Below, one piece after another: positions 18,437-27,089 of a stretch of DNA of 64,000 nt. The notes under the pieces are model-generated. The model was given only the letters and a program-made list of their open reading frames with translations. It searched no databases and was not told the origin of the DNA. How positions within the stretch are numbered: position 1 is the stretch's first letter; every line of letters starts with the position of its first letter. Both the position numbers and the translations under genes were made by a program. Source of the DNA: Psychromonas algarum (GTDB lineage Bacteria; Pseudomonadota; Gammaproteobacteria; Enterobacterales; Psychromonadaceae); contig NZ_SNUW01000002.1 of the NCBI RefSeq assembly GCF_004376845.1, forward strand, positions 412,927-476,926. The letters are read 5' to 3'.

Positions 18437-19201
18437 TGTTAAATAAGTCATTTTTATTCAAAGTTTTATATTTAAAATAATTTTATTGTCTGATGGGAAA
18501 ATATGAAAAAACAAAAGAGCTAACCAAATAAAATACTTGATGCGCTATATTAATGAGCATTAATGGTGCAAGAATTCAGCGGTTTTGTTTTTTTGGTGCA
18601 ATGTTGAAGTACATGTGGCTTTCAAGTCACCTAAATAAGTATTCATTAATTATTTATAAGACCGTTGTTTATCTGTAACTCAGTATTAACTGTCATGTGA
18701 CAATGGGGTCTTGTTTTTTGACTTTTAATACATTTTCATCAAAAGCCACGATATAGCCGACACTCAATACGGCTACAACTCTCCCACCGTTGCGCTTTCC
18801 CAAGCAATTTTTTCATTTTAGTAAAACCAAACTGGATGTTTAGGTTAGTTGAGGCTAGTGCATGGATGCACGTCCGAAATGGTACGTTTAAAATGAATTG
18901 ATTGATTGGATAAGAAAGCGATTCTGTGGCCAGTTTCTTTGTATCCTTTCTTTTCTGGTAAAAGAAAGGATGTCGCCGACAGGGTGAAAACACTGCCAAT
19001 AAAAATTAAACTGCCTCGATGAGCACAGACGAACCAAGCGTACATAGAGATTAGTATAAATGTTGGCAGGATGAATCCTGCGCCCCAATGATCCACATTG
19101 TAGCTACAACTCTCCTACCACAGAACTTTCCTGAACGATAAACAAGTATCAGCAACAACAAACCGTATCAATGGACGCAGACGAAGCAAAGCTAAATAGT
19201 C
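18437..19201. repeat. Gene-free repeat debris between the IclR operon and the phosphatase gene
   Basis: The short frames here do not look like genes. Visible elements include a segment of the widespread 'TGGATGCACGTCCGAAATGG...' type at 18862-18893 and GTCGCCGACAGGGTG near 18972, which echoes the inverse CCCTGTCGGCG near 10913. The palindromic block GGCAGGATGAATCCTGCGCCCC lies at 19065-19086, followed by AATGATCCACATT, both repeated at 20549. A GCGCAGACGAA-like word recurs at several of these sites. Nothing coding was recognised. Confidence 0.55.
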
Positions 19202-19699
19202 TTACTTCTTCGCAAACTCATGAATATATTTAACTTGCGCATCTTTAGTAAACGCGCCCGGTCTTAGGGACTGAACTTGAGTAATAATATCTTCCAACTC
19301 CCAGCCTTGCTCTAATAAAATATGAGCGGCAAGTAAACCAGTACGACCTGAACCGCCCATACAATGTATCGCAACCTTGTCGCCATTATCTAAAGCCTTA
19401 CGCAATGATGATGCAATGCCTTGCCAACGCGAATGGAATGCGATGTTAGGTATTGAGTCATCTTTGATTGGAGTATGAAACCACTGCAAACCTGCATTCG
19501 CTATTTCTTCAGGCAAAGCGCCCACGCCACTTTCAATCATCTCTTCAGTGCTTAAAGCCGTGACAACGACCGTAGCACCTTGACTCTTTAGTTGTGCAAC
19601 ACTTTCAATGAGTGAAGCCCCTTTTGTACCAGGACAAGGTGTTAATATTAGCGCCGCATTATTGTTAATTGGGAGTTCCCAAGTTGGATGTTCCATCAT
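19202..19699 (-). CDS. Protein-tyrosine/dual-specificity-like phosphatase
   Basis: This 165-residue cytoplasmic protein has the PTP signature HCMGGSGRTG (catalytic C113, phosphate-binding R119) and a probable general acid D80. It resembles the CDKN3/DSP-like small phosphatases found in bacteria. The substrate is unknown. It stands alone between repeat-rich stretches, so genome context gives no clue. The first ATG (MMEHPTW) gives a sensible length. Confidence 0.85.
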   Translation of the reverse strand: MMEHPTWELPINNNAALILTPCPGTKGASLIESVAQLKSQGATVVVTALSTEEMIESGVGALPEEIANAGLQWFHTPIKDDSIPNIAFHSRWQGIASSLRKALDNGDKVAIHCMGGSGRTGLLAAHILLEQGWELEDIITQVQSLRPGAFTKDAQVKYIHEFAKK

Positions 19700-19973
19700 T
19701 CGTTGCCATTTCCTCAGTTGAATATGAATATAATTATTATATTTATGGATCTAATCCCGAATATCTTAAGGCTTAATAGTAAAACAGTCTATACATATGA
19801 GTATTCAGTCACGGGTAGCTATAAACTCTTTTTTATAAAATACCTCTACAAATAAAAAACATACAAGTAATTTCAATAGGACAAAAAAACAGCTATTTGT
19901 GTCCTGCCTCATTGATTTAAACCAGTGATTTTATTATCTTGAAATAAGGTGTTTACATATCGAGGGAGGTTTA

Positions 19974-20483
19974 GTGGATATCGTTAAGTATGCTGAAAAG
20001 ATAATGTCGATGGATGATGAAACATGGCATAGGCATTCTAATCCTTGGAGTGTATATACTCGATTTACAACCTTGCCTCTTATCTCTTTTACCTTTTGGT
20101 CAAGAGAATGGATTGATATTTATTCTATTGCATTAATTGCTATTTCATTTTTGTGGGTTTGGTTGAACCCTCGCTTATTTAGCGCTCCTAGCAATACAAA
20201 TAACTGGGCTTCGATGGGGACGTTTGGAGAGCGTATATACATAAATCGTCATAATGAAATTATACCGAACCATCACATCAAAGCTTGCCGCATCCTTCAG
20301 TTATTATCTGCAATGGGGTTACCGTTTTTTATATATGGGCTTTATAGTTTAAATCTTTGGATTTTGATACTTGGTAATTTTTGGATAATGGTATCCAAAG
20401 CATGGTTCGTGGATCGCATGGTTTGGTTATATTTGGATATGAAAGAATCAAACCCTATTTATCAATCGTGGTTAAAAACATAA
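19974..20483 (+). CDS. DUF6653-like membrane protein
   Basis: This 169-residue protein has a GTG start preceded by a strong GAGGGAGG ribosome site at 19962-19969. It has two pairs of hydrophobic segments (~residues 35-65 and ~105-140) and conserved-looking WHRHSNPWSVYTRF and SKAWFVDRMVWLY stretches. The pattern matches a family of uncharacterised bacterial membrane proteins (DUF6653, from memory). No function is known. It is isolated, with repeat DNA following. Confidence 0.7.
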   Translation: MDIVKYAEKIMSMDDETWHRHSNPWSVYTRFTTLPLISFTFWSREWIDIYSIALIAISFLWVWLNPRLFSAPSNTNNWASMGTFGERIYINRHNEIIPNHHIKACRILQLLSAMGLPFFIYGLYSLNLWILILGNFWIMVSKAWFVDRMVWLYLDMKESNPIYQSWLKT

Positions 20484-20548
20484 TAAATCAAGTAAATGTG
20501 ACTAAAAATAGTTAGTCGTCTTTGTCATTTAACTTGAAAAACAATGAC

Positions 20549-20570
20549 GGCAGGATGAATCATGCCCCCC
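20549..20570. repeat. Dispersed GCAGGAT palindrome copy
   Basis: GGCAGGATGAATCATGCCCCCC followed by AATGATCCACATT is a near copy of the block at 19065-19098. It is related to the core of the tandem palindromes at 59014-59537. Confidence 0.6.
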
Positions 20571-20628
20571 AATGATCCACATTAGAGTAAAACTCAAATT
20601 GCCTCGAAGAGCGCAGATAAAACTACAA

Positions 20629-21039
20629 TTACAGGTTATTTTTTAGTTTTTCTGTCGTCTCTACAAAAGCTTTTAATTGCTCTGCTGGAATATCGTGAGT
20701 CATTTTATTGAACACTTTTTTTTCTACTTTTTTAAAAGTATTCATTACTTCTAGCCCTTTTTCTGACAAGGCTAATATCTGACTACGTTTATCTACTTTA
20801 TTTTCTATTTTGTTAATCAACTCTTGGCTAACTAACTCTTTGATTAATCGGTTTATTTGGGCTTTATCTCGTCCCATAAGTTCAGTTAGTTTTTGACCCG
20901 TACAGTTATCAATTCGAGAAATTGCTTTTAAAGATTTGAAGTGCATTGGGGATAAATCTAATGCTAGTTGTTTTATTTCATACTTCATATTATTGCGCAC
21001 TGCGTGAACCAAGGTAAAAAGTGCTTCACTTAATTCCAT
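20629..21039 (-). CDS. MarR-family transcriptional regulator
   Basis: This 136-residue protein has a MarR winged helix: MHFKSLKAISRIDNCTGQKLTELMGRDKAQINRLIKELVSQELI, then the wing DKRSQILALSEKGLEVM. An upstream in-frame ATG at 21075 exists. The start at 21039 is preferred because GGAG lies 7 bases before it and the family usually starts here. It is divergent from the DUF2798 gene. A perfect inverted repeat between them is its likely operator, giving autorepression and control of the neighbours. Confidence 0.88.
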   Translation of the reverse strand: MELSEALFTLVHAVRNNMKYEIKQLALDLSPMHFKSLKAISRIDNCTGQKLTELMGRDKAQINRLIKELVSQELINKIENKVDKRSQILALSEKGLEVMNTFKKVEKKVFNKMTHDIPAEQLKAFVETTEKLKNNL

Positions 21040-21058
21040 AAAAACTCCAAAACAAAAA

Positions 21059-21091
21059 TTGGTTGACAACATCAACCAAATTAAACATAGT
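21059..21091 (+). promoter_or_regulatory. MarR operator overlapping a sigma-70-like promoter
   Basis: A perfect 8-bp inverted repeat, TTGGTTGA-CAACA-TCAACCAA, occupies 21059-21079. Inside it lies a consensus -35 box TTGACA (21063-21068), followed after 17 bp by CATAGT (21086-21091) as a weak -10 for the DUF2798/SIP genes. Binding of the regulator here would block RNA polymerase, and the site also sits just upstream of the marR gene itself. Confidence 0.65.
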
Positions 21092-21125
21092 AGACTTTAT
21101 CAACTATATTTAAAAAGGTTTTATA

Positions 21126-21581
21126 ATGCAATCTAATTTAAAAAAAATAGCGATCATGCTTTCAATCATGTTTATCCTGATCGCTTCAATTACCGCTATC
21201 ATGACCTTCGCAAACCTCTCTGCTTCACAACATTTTATCGGTGCTTGGATACACTCTTTTATCTTTGCATTTTTGATTTTGTTACCTCTTGGTGCAGGCA
21301 TTTTTATTACGCTCAACAAGTTAATTAATCGAGCCCTTCCATCATGGTCGACATTACACAAAAATTTATTACAAGGTGCATTAATGGCGTTAATAATGGA
21401 ATCTTTTATGGCGGTTATAACGGTATTAAGTGGCCACTCTTACGAGTCGATTAATCAGTTTTCTACATTGTTTTTCAATAGCTTACTCTATGCCTTGCCG
21501 GTAGGGCTTAGTCTATCTCTATTGATGACTTTACTAATAAAACCAAAACTTGAAAAACATCTATTTAATACAGCGGCTTAA
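21126..21581 (+). CDS. DUF2798 family membrane protein
   Basis: This 151-residue protein has four hydrophobic segments arranged as two similar halves, each ~65 residues (MLSIMFILIASITAIMTFAN... and LQGALMALIMESFMAVITV...). This is as expected for DUF2798. No biochemical role is established. It lies directly behind the MarR operator/promoter and 16 bp before the siderophore-interacting-protein gene, so the two are probably one regulated unit. Confidence 0.8.
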   Translation: MQSNLKKIAIMLSIMFILIASITAIMTFANLSASQHFIGAWIHSFIFAFLILLPLGAGIFITLNKLINRALPSWSTLHKNLLQGALMALIMESFMAVITVLSGHSYESINQFSTLFFNSLLYALPVGLSLSLLMTLLIKPKLEKHLFNTAA

Positions 21582-21597
21582 TCATTTGCGAGGAAAT

Positions 21598-22362
21598 ATG
21601 ATGGAAGTAAAAACAGCAGTTTCTGCACCTAAAATGCGTATGACACAGGTATTATCTATTGAAGATTTATCTCCACATATGAGAAGAATTTTTTTAACTG
21701 GAGAGTCCCTTTCAGACTTCCCTGAAAATAAAGAAAGTGCTCATGTTAAAGCTATTTTCCCAGATCCAAATTCTGACGATAATAAACCCAAATTAGGCAT
21801 CTACACAGGTTTTAAAAAATGGATGCGCTCTTATACAATTAGAGCCTTTGATCTAACGCATTTAACACTAACCATCGACTTTGCAGTGAACGACCATGAA
21901 GGGTTAGCAAGTAGTTGGGCTCTTAGAGCACAAGTAGGCGATTTTTTAGGTATCGCGGGTCCCAGTGAAGTAAAACATACTGATCTATCAGCTTCCCAAC
22001 ACCTTTTTTTTGGTGACATAACCGCATTACCTGCGATTGCTGCTACGTTAGAAAATTTACCTAACGCGTCAATTGGCGATGCTTATATTCAGGTCCCAGA
22101 TCAACAAGATATCCAAAATTTAATAAAACCAAGTGCTATCAATGTGCATTGGATTGTCACAAGGGATAAATTCACACCTTTATTTTTAAAAGGACTTAAA
22201 TCACAAGGCAATGATTTAAGTTCTACTGCTATTTTTATTGCCACTGAGGCCGGTGTGGTGAGACAACTAAAAGAGCACCTGAATCAATATTGTGAATATG
22301 ATAAATCAAAGTTATACGCAAGCGCGTATTGGAATAAAAAAGATAATGGTTTTGTCTGCTGA
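21598..22362 (+). CDS. Siderophore-interacting protein (FAD ferric-siderophore reductase, ViuB-like)
   Basis: This 254-residue protein has the SIP family layout: an N-terminal FAD-binding barrel (MRRIFLTGESL, KWMRSYTIRAFD, the FAD-binding RxYTIR motif). It is followed by FAVNDHEGLASSWALRAQVGDFLGIAGP and a C-terminal NAD(P)-binding part ending in YWNKKDNGFV. The family reduces ferric siderophores in the cytoplasm to release iron. The start at 21598 follows GAGGA at 21589; an upstream extension overlaps the preceding gene. No siderophore receptor is nearby. Control is by the MarR site rather than an evident Fur box. Confidence 0.87.
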   Translation: MMEVKTAVSAPKMRMTQVLSIEDLSPHMRRIFLTGESLSDFPENKESAHVKAIFPDPNSDDNKPKLGIYTGFKKWMRSYTIRAFDLTHLTLTIDFAVNDHEGLASSWALRAQVGDFLGIAGPSEVKHTDLSASQHLFFGDITALPAIAATLENLPNASIGDAYIQVPDQQDIQNLIKPSAINVHWIVTRDKFTPLFLKGLKSQGNDLSSTAIFIATEAGVVRQLKEHLNQYCEYDKSKLYASAYWNKKDNGFVC

Positions 22363-22405
22363 TAGTGTAGAGGCAATTACTGGCAGTTGTATATTGAAGA
22401 TAAGT

Positions 22406-22446
22406 CCATCGAGCTATCAGACTTGATCAAAGGCTCAGCTCGATGG
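22406..22446. terminator. Hairpin between convergent SIP and RspA-like genes
   Basis: A perfect 10-bp inverted repeat, CCATCGAGCT ... AGCTCGATGG, has a 21-base loop. It lacks a long T tract, so it is a weak or bidirectional terminator candidate. Confidence 0.4.
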
Positions 22447-22503
22447 TAAATAACAACGCTAATGGAAAATAAACATTAGTGTATAAGTGATATTTTTAGT
22501 TTA

Positions 22504-23730
22504 TTAATAATTCCACACAGTGCCATCTTCTAAACGAGTTACAGGGTGATAACCTCGTTTAAATTCATAACGTTCAGCTTCTTTCTCATCAAAATCAACA
22601 CCTAAACCCGGTGCATCACTGACGTAGAAGAAGCCTTTTTCCATCTTATGCTCTGATGGGAATAGTGCATCACATTCAGGCGTGCCTAATACTAAGTACT
22701 CTTGTACTCCAAAGTTAGGCGCCCAAGCATTTAAATGCCCTTGCGCTGCCATCGAAATTGGTGAGTGACTCGGCGCACCATGGAAACCTGTTTGCACATT
22801 ATGTAAAGCCGCTAAATCTACAATTCGTTTCAGTGATGTAATACCACCACCGTAAGTTGCTGATATTCTGATAAAATCAATCAAGTTACTTTGGATCAGC
22901 TTATTACAATCGTAAATTGAATTAAAAACTTCCCCTATTGCAATCGGTGTTGTTGAATGTTGTCTAATAATTTCTAGAGCGGATTGATCTTCCGCTGGTG
23001 TTGGATCTTCTAACCAATATAAACGATGTTGTTCTACTTCTTTGGCAAATTGCGCAGCTTCTCTTGGTAATAAACGATGATGTACGTCGTGTAATAATCG
23101 CATATCAAAACCAAATTTATCTCTGATTTCACCTAATGCATCGGGCATATAACGCATGTATTTATCAGTATTCCAAGTTTCAATTTTAGGGCCATCACCA
23201 ACAAAATTAGTAATATAATTTTTAGTATTACCTTTATCCGCTACCGCATAACCGCCACCTTTTGGCATGCCAGGAATACCACATTGAACGCGTACCGCTT
23301 GATAACCTTCTTCGCGGTATTGAGTAATGGAATCCATCAAATCTTCTAAATCATTACCTGATGCATGTGCGTAAACCATTGCACCTTCTCGGCTTTTTCC
23401 ACCAAAAAGATCGTAAAGTGGCAAACCTGCAATTTTGCCTTTGATGTCCCAAAGCGCCATATCAATTGCTCCAATGGCAGCCATAGCGATTGGACCTCGG
23501 CGGAAGTAAGCTCCACGATAAAAGAACTGCCAAATATCTTCACTCTTACGTGGATCCATACCAATTAGACAAGGGATTAAATATTCTTTTAAATAATGAG
23601 CAGGTAAGGTTTCACGCGTATTTAAGGTTGCATCTCCAAGACCATAAATACCTTGATCTGTCATTATTTTAAGAGTCACATAGTTTTTGCCAGGTCCACC
23701 AATAAATACTTCTGCGCTAGTTATCTTCAT
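22504..23730 (-). CDS. Mannonate-dehydratase-family (RspA/ManD-like) enolase-superfamily enzyme
   Basis: This 408-residue protein starts at MKITSAEVFIGGPGKNYVTLK. The ManD/RspA landmarks are GAYFRRGPIAMAAIGAIDMALWDIKGK and metal ligands in LLHDVHH (Asp), YWLEDPTP (Glu) and IAIGEVFN (Glu). Also present are GFHGAPSHSP (the catalytic His region) and the C-terminal FDEKEAERY...KRGYHPVTRLEDGTVWNY. Members dehydrate D-mannonate or related aldonic acids, or have very low activity. A longer frame to 23820 overlaps the upstream gene and is rejected: AAGGAAG precedes the 23730 ATG. It follows the dehydrogenase gene with a 1-bp gap. Confidence 0.88.
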   Translation of the reverse strand: MKITSAEVFIGGPGKNYVTLKIMTDQGIYGLGDATLNTRETLPAHYLKEYLIPCLIGMDPRKSEDIWQFFYRGAYFRRGPIAMAAIGAIDMALWDIKGKIAGLPLYDLFGGKSREGAMVYAHASGNDLEDLMDSITQYREEGYQAVRVQCGIPGMPKGGGYAVADKGNTKNYITNFVGDGPKIETWNTDKYMRYMPDALGEIRDKFGFDMRLLHDVHHRLLPREAAQFAKEVEQHRLYWLEDPTPAEDQSALEIIRQHSTTPIAIGEVFNSIYDCNKLIQSNLIDFIRISATYGGGITSLKRIVDLAALHNVQTGFHGAPSHSPISMAAQGHLNAWAPNFGVQEYLVLGTPECDALFPSEHKMEKGFFYVSDAPGLGVDFDEKEAERYEFKRGYHPVTRLEDGTVWNY

Positions 23731-23731
23731 A

Positions 23732-24856
23732 TTATTTACTTCCTTTTCTAATGGTATCGATAATTTGTTGGTATTCAGAGCCTTCTTTAAATGTTTGATA
23801 AGGCGCAACCACTTCGCCATTCACATCTTTTACAAGTTGAGTCGCAAGGTGCGTCCAACTTCTTTGCGTGTCATCTTTAATATCAGGTAAAAGTTCACTA
23901 ATAGCAGTTGGTAGTGGAACTTCTTGCCATTCTTTATCTGTATTTTTATCCCAAAAGTACAGAGGGCCATTGCCATAATGGCCCTTAATATAAATAGACC
24001 CTTTGCTTCCATGAAAAACAAGGTGATCTTCATTAAAGCGAGGCACTAAACCACCATGTTTAAATAATACAGAGACGGGCTGTTTAGCAGGAACTCTGCT
24101 CTCTAATTGCATCAAAACAGTATAAGACCATTCAACGTTGCAATCTTTCCATTCTAAACTTGGATCATTAAGATCTTTAGGAATGAAATTACGACGTTGT
24201 GTAAAGTTATGTACGCCATCTACCACAGGAGCTTTTGGCATATCGTTACGCACTTCACCGTGTACAGATAAAATATTTTCACCAATAACAGAAGTAACAA
24301 TAGAAACAAGGTGAGTAAAATTATTATTTAAACGTCCACCACCACTTTCTATTCGGTGTGACCAACCAAAAGGAATATTTTTATCTAGATTAAAATGAGA
24401 AATGCATTCGACTTCAAGTGGCTCTCCAATCAGGCCTTGAGCAACCATCTCTTTTGCTTGAATGATGTGAGGCATATAACAAAAGCTTGATGCAAAAGCA
24501 GTTTTAACATTCTTTTCAAGTGCTAATTTATATAATTTGCTTGCCGATTCACCACTTTCTGATAGCGGTTTATCACAAAATACATGACAGCCAGCATTAA
24601 TCGCTTGAGTGATGGGTTCAACATGAGCACCACCGGGCGTTGCAATAGAAACAATATCAGGCTTACATTCTTCTAATGCTAATGCCCAATCAGTAGCAAA
24701 ATAGGGAATACTTAATTGTTGTGCAACATCCTTAACCACATTCGCATTACGACCAACAATACCAACTACTTGTGCACCAGCGTCACGAAATGCTTGAGCG
24801 TGTCCTTGTCCAGCAAACCCAGTACCATAAACTAGAACTTTCTTTTTATCTGTCAT
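23732..24856 (-). CDS. Gfo/Idh/MocA-family NAD(P)-dependent oxidoreductase
   Basis: This 374-residue protein has an N-terminal Rossmann nucleotide-binding motif (VLVYGTGFAGQGHAQAFRDAG). The family's cDKPLSES segment (Lys near residue 95) follows, then a C-terminal substrate domain containing HRIESGGGRLNNNFTHLVS. It probably oxidises a sugar or sugar acid. It forms a two-gene operon with the downstream ManD-like dehydratase and is divergent from a LacI regulator. The substrate is not identifiable from sequence; no transporter is attached. Confidence 0.85.
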   Translation of the reverse strand: MTDKKKVLVYGTGFAGQGHAQAFRDAGAQVVGIVGRNANVVKDVAQQLSIPYFATDWALALEECKPDIVSIATPGGAHVEPITQAINAGCHVFCDKPLSESGESASKLYKLALEKNVKTAFASSFCYMPHIIQAKEMVAQGLIGEPLEVECISHFNLDKNIPFGWSHRIESGGGRLNNNFTHLVSIVTSVIGENILSVHGEVRNDMPKAPVVDGVHNFTQRRNFIPKDLNDPSLEWKDCNVEWSYTVLMQLESRVPAKQPVSVLFKHGGLVPRFNEDHLVFHGSKGSIYIKGHYGNGPLYFWDKNTDKEWQEVPLPTAISELLPDIKDDTQRSWTHLATQLVKDVNGEVVAPYQTFKEGSEYQQIIDTIRKGSK

Positions 24857-24957
24857 TACGATGCCTTTTAATTTTTGGAATACATGCTTATTTCATAGAA
24901 ATAAATTTAATTTCTTAAACTATTTTTAGCTTTATTAAAATATTTTCCATTACATGA

Positions 24958-24983
24958 AAATCGATTTAGTAAATCGGTTTACT
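24958..24983. promoter_or_regulatory. LacI-type operator candidates
   Basis: Two adjacent palindromes lie between the divergent operon and the LacI gene: AAATCGATTT (24958-24967) and GTAAATCGGTTTAC (24969-24982, imperfect with central CG). The central-CG palindrome fits the LacI family operator type. Control of both the dehydrogenase-dehydratase operon and the regulator is likely. Confidence 0.5.
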
Positions 24984-25056
24984 TGATTATATTAGTTGAT
25001 GTGATTAGAATGTCAACACTCCAATCTTAGTATCGTAAGTAGATCATAAAAATAAA

Positions 25057-26076
25057 ATGACCAAAATAAGAATCATTGATGTAGCCACACGAGCAAGTGT
25101 GTCAAAAAGCACGGTATCCCAATATTTAAATGGTCGTTTTGGTCATATGTCGGCAACCACAAAAGAAAAAATCCGTTTGGCAGTTGAAGAACTTAATTAC
25201 GTTCCTAACCCCATTGCGCGTAGCTTAAAAAGTGATAAAACCAAAACAATTGGTGTGATTGTGCGCGATATTGCAGGATTCAATATCAGTCGAGTACTGC
25301 GTGGAATTGATGATTTCTGTAAAGAAAATGATTATAACGTTCTGATTTATAACACTGATTTTAATGAGGAAATCGAAAGACGATCACTTATCACCCTCAA
25401 GCAGATGTGTGTAGATGGGATTATTATTACTTCTACAGGTAAAAATAATGATCTCATTAATGACTATGTAAAAAGTGGTTTTCCTCTGGTTCAATTTCAA
25501 CTTGAATATCAAGATTGCCATACTAATATCGTATTATCGGATTATCGACAAGCGGCACAAAAAGCAACGGAACATCTGATCAAACTTGGCCATAAACGCA
25601 TTTGTTTTTTAACACAAGAATTTGCTGGTAACTTATCAAGAACTGAACGTTATCAAGGTTATATGGATGCTCTTAAAGCACATGATATTGAATTTGAAGA
25701 AAGCTTTATTCAATACTGGAAACGAGACTCAAGTTTTATCCAATCCCCTATTTCTTTATTACAAACAACGAATGCGCCAACAGCATTTTTTACTCAACAT
25801 CTAGCCATAACGACGGATTTACTTAAACAACTCAATCAGCATCAATTTAATATTCCTAATGATGTTTCTATTGTTGGATTTGATGAAATTCCGATGGTTG
25901 AAATGTTCAAAGTTCCTATCACTGTTATTCAACAAAATTCTTACAACCTAGGAACGGAATCTGCAAAATTATTACTGAGTATTTTGACAGATAAAATAAC
26001 GCCCTCTGAAATAAAAAAAATTATCGTTCCTTGCTCTTTAGTAGTAAGAGAGTCCTGCAAAAATATTCAAAGTTGA
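25057..26076 (+). CDS. LacI-family transcriptional regulator
   Basis: This 339-residue protein has a LacI helix-turn-helix at residues 4-50 (IIDVATRASVSKSTVSQYLNGRFGHMSATTKEKIRLAVEELNYVPNPIARSLK). A periplasmic-binding-protein-like effector domain follows (IGVIVRDIAGFNISRVLRGIDDF..., SIVGFDEIPMVEMFKVPITVIQQ). It is divergent from the Gfo/Idh and ManD-like genes, which are its probable targets. The effector is presumably the sugar acid or its precursor. Confidence 0.9.
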   Translation: MTKIRIIDVATRASVSKSTVSQYLNGRFGHMSATTKEKIRLAVEELNYVPNPIARSLKSDKTKTIGVIVRDIAGFNISRVLRGIDDFCKENDYNVLIYNTDFNEEIERRSLITLKQMCVDGIIITSTGKNNDLINDYVKSGFPLVQFQLEYQDCHTNIVLSDYRQAAQKATEHLIKLGHKRICFLTQEFAGNLSRTERYQGYMDALKAHDIEFEESFIQYWKRDSSFIQSPISLLQTTNAPTAFFTQHLAITTDLLKQLNQHQFNIPNDVSIVGFDEIPMVEMFKVPITVIQQNSYNLGTESAKLLLSILTDKITPSEIKKIIVPCSLVVRESCKNIQS

Positions 26077-26160
26077 ATATTAAAATTTAGCATTATTCAT
26101 TACTTGGGTAAGTGCAAGATTCTGACAAAGAGGAATTATTGAATTAAAAGAAACTCAATA

Positions 26161-26194
26161 AAAACCATCAACTACCAGTGCAATTGATGGTTTT
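26161..26194. terminator. Bidirectional terminator between LacI and usp genes
   Basis: Arms AAAACCATCAA / TTGATGGTTTT have a 12-base loop and A and T tracts on the two sides. It sits between the convergent genes. Confidence 0.75.
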
Positions 26195-26204
26195 ATATAG
26201 TTTA

Positions 26205-26642
26205 TTAATCTTCTAAAGAGACAACCAACAAGTCAACAGGTGAAGTGTTAATTAACCCTCCAACAGATGGAGTTAGGCGGCTCCAGAAGTTATTATGATG
26301 ACCAAATACAATCAGGTCTACATCAATTTCTTTGACAAGATCTCGTAGGTCATAAGTAAGATTTCCATTGATAACGTATCGATGTGTAATGGGATAATCA
26401 ATTTTCTCCACTAAATCATCTAACTTCTGATTTAACTCAATGGTCATTGGATGAGTTGCCTCAACTCCCACAAGTTCAGTATCAATTAAACCACTAAATA
26501 TCGTACCGTCACTGATTCGGCTAACAACATGTACCAATGAAACTTTAGCATTCGTTGCTTTAGCTAAACCAACCGCTCTATTAAGAACATCTAATGTGCC
26601 GTTGTCGAAATCAACAGCAACTAAAATATTATTATAACTCAT
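26205..26642 (-). CDS. Universal stress protein, UspA family
   Basis: This 145-residue cytoplasmic protein begins NNILVAVDFDNGTLDVLNRAVGLAKATNAKVSLVHVV, with the Usp fold. It ends with LIVFGHHNNFWSRLTPSVGGLINTSPVDLLVV, the region corresponding to the ATP-binding G-2x-G-9x-G(S/T) loop; here it departs from the consensus, so nucleotide binding is uncertain and the protein is UspA-like. It stands alone. A weak FNR-like sequence lies ~185 bp upstream. Confidence 0.85.
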   Translation of the reverse strand: MSYNNILVAVDFDNGTLDVLNRAVGLAKATNAKVSLVHVVSRISDGTIFSGLIDTELVGVEATHPMTIELNQKLDDLVEKIDYPITHRYVINGNLTYDLRDLVKEIDVDLIVFGHHNNFWSRLTPSVGGLINTSPVDLLVVSLED

Positions 26643-26662
26643 TAGTTTTCTCCTTATTCCAA

Positions 26663-26735
26663 CTACATTAATGATGTGATCTAAATTTAGCGTAGAAAAA
26701 GTAGCTCAACGATTTGCTGTAATTGGTATTGTTAA
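26663..26735. repeat. Internally deleted MITE-like copy
   Basis: The sequence joins a left end (ACTACATTAATGATGTGATCTAAATTTAGCGTAGAAAAA) to a right end (GATTTGCTGTAATTGGTATT). It lacks the middle of the foldback repeat seen complete at 26866, 40052 and 43795. Confidence 0.5.
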
Positions 26736-26824
26736 TGCATCCTTTATAATATTAGTACGTTACATAAGAATAATAAGCCAAATATCAGCTTAAATTATAA
26801 ACAACAGTTGTTTTATAATGTTTG

Positions 26825-26838
26825 ATGATTTAGATCAA
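26825..26838. promoter_or_regulatory. Weak FNR-like site upstream of usp
   Basis: ATGAT-TTAG-ATCAA differs from the FNR consensus TTGAT-N4-ATCAA by one base. It is ~185 bp from the usp start and partly chance-prone in AT-rich DNA. Confidence 0.25.
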
Positions 26839-26865
26839 ACTTTCTATCTCGTTATAGCGATGACA

Positions 26866-27015
26866 TTAAATAGCTTATCTAAATTTTGTGCTGAAAAAAT
26901 ATTCCAATTCAAAGTATAAACGACCTAAATGTCTGTCACTTTATGAAATTTACAACGGGAAAGTAGGCTGTTTTAACAAATAAAATGGATAAACTATTTA
27001 TTGTGATTGCTATTA
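26866..27015. repeat. MITE-like foldback element, complete copy
   Basis: A 150-bp block has the family order: CATTAAATAGC, TCTAAATTTTGTGCTG, ATTCCAATTCAAAGTA, TATGAAATTTACAAC, GGCTGTTTTAAC, ACTATTTATTGTGATTGCTATTA. The same order occurs at 40052 and 43795. It is non-coding. Confidence 0.65.
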
Positions 27016-27025
27016 ATAAACAACA

Positions 27026-27064
27026 AAAAAGCGAGTACCATTTATCATGATACTCGCTTTTAAA
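27026..27064. terminator. trmB terminator
   Basis: Arms GCGAGTA / TACTCGC are bounded by A- and T-rich tracts just downstream of trmB. Confidence 0.8.
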
Positions 27065-27089
27065 AATGCACTTTCGTCTTATTTAATTA

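Noticed and set aside
18739..19096. Three overlapping short minus-strand frames
   Set aside because: They span repeat debris and have no recognisable protein features.
22406..22446. LacI or other operator reading of the CCATCGAGCT palindrome
   Set aside because: It lies between convergent gene ends, not at a promoter; read as a terminator instead.
23731..23820. N-terminal extension of the ManD-like enzyme
   Set aside because: It overlaps the end of the upstream dehydrogenase gene; the ManD family starts at MKITSAE.
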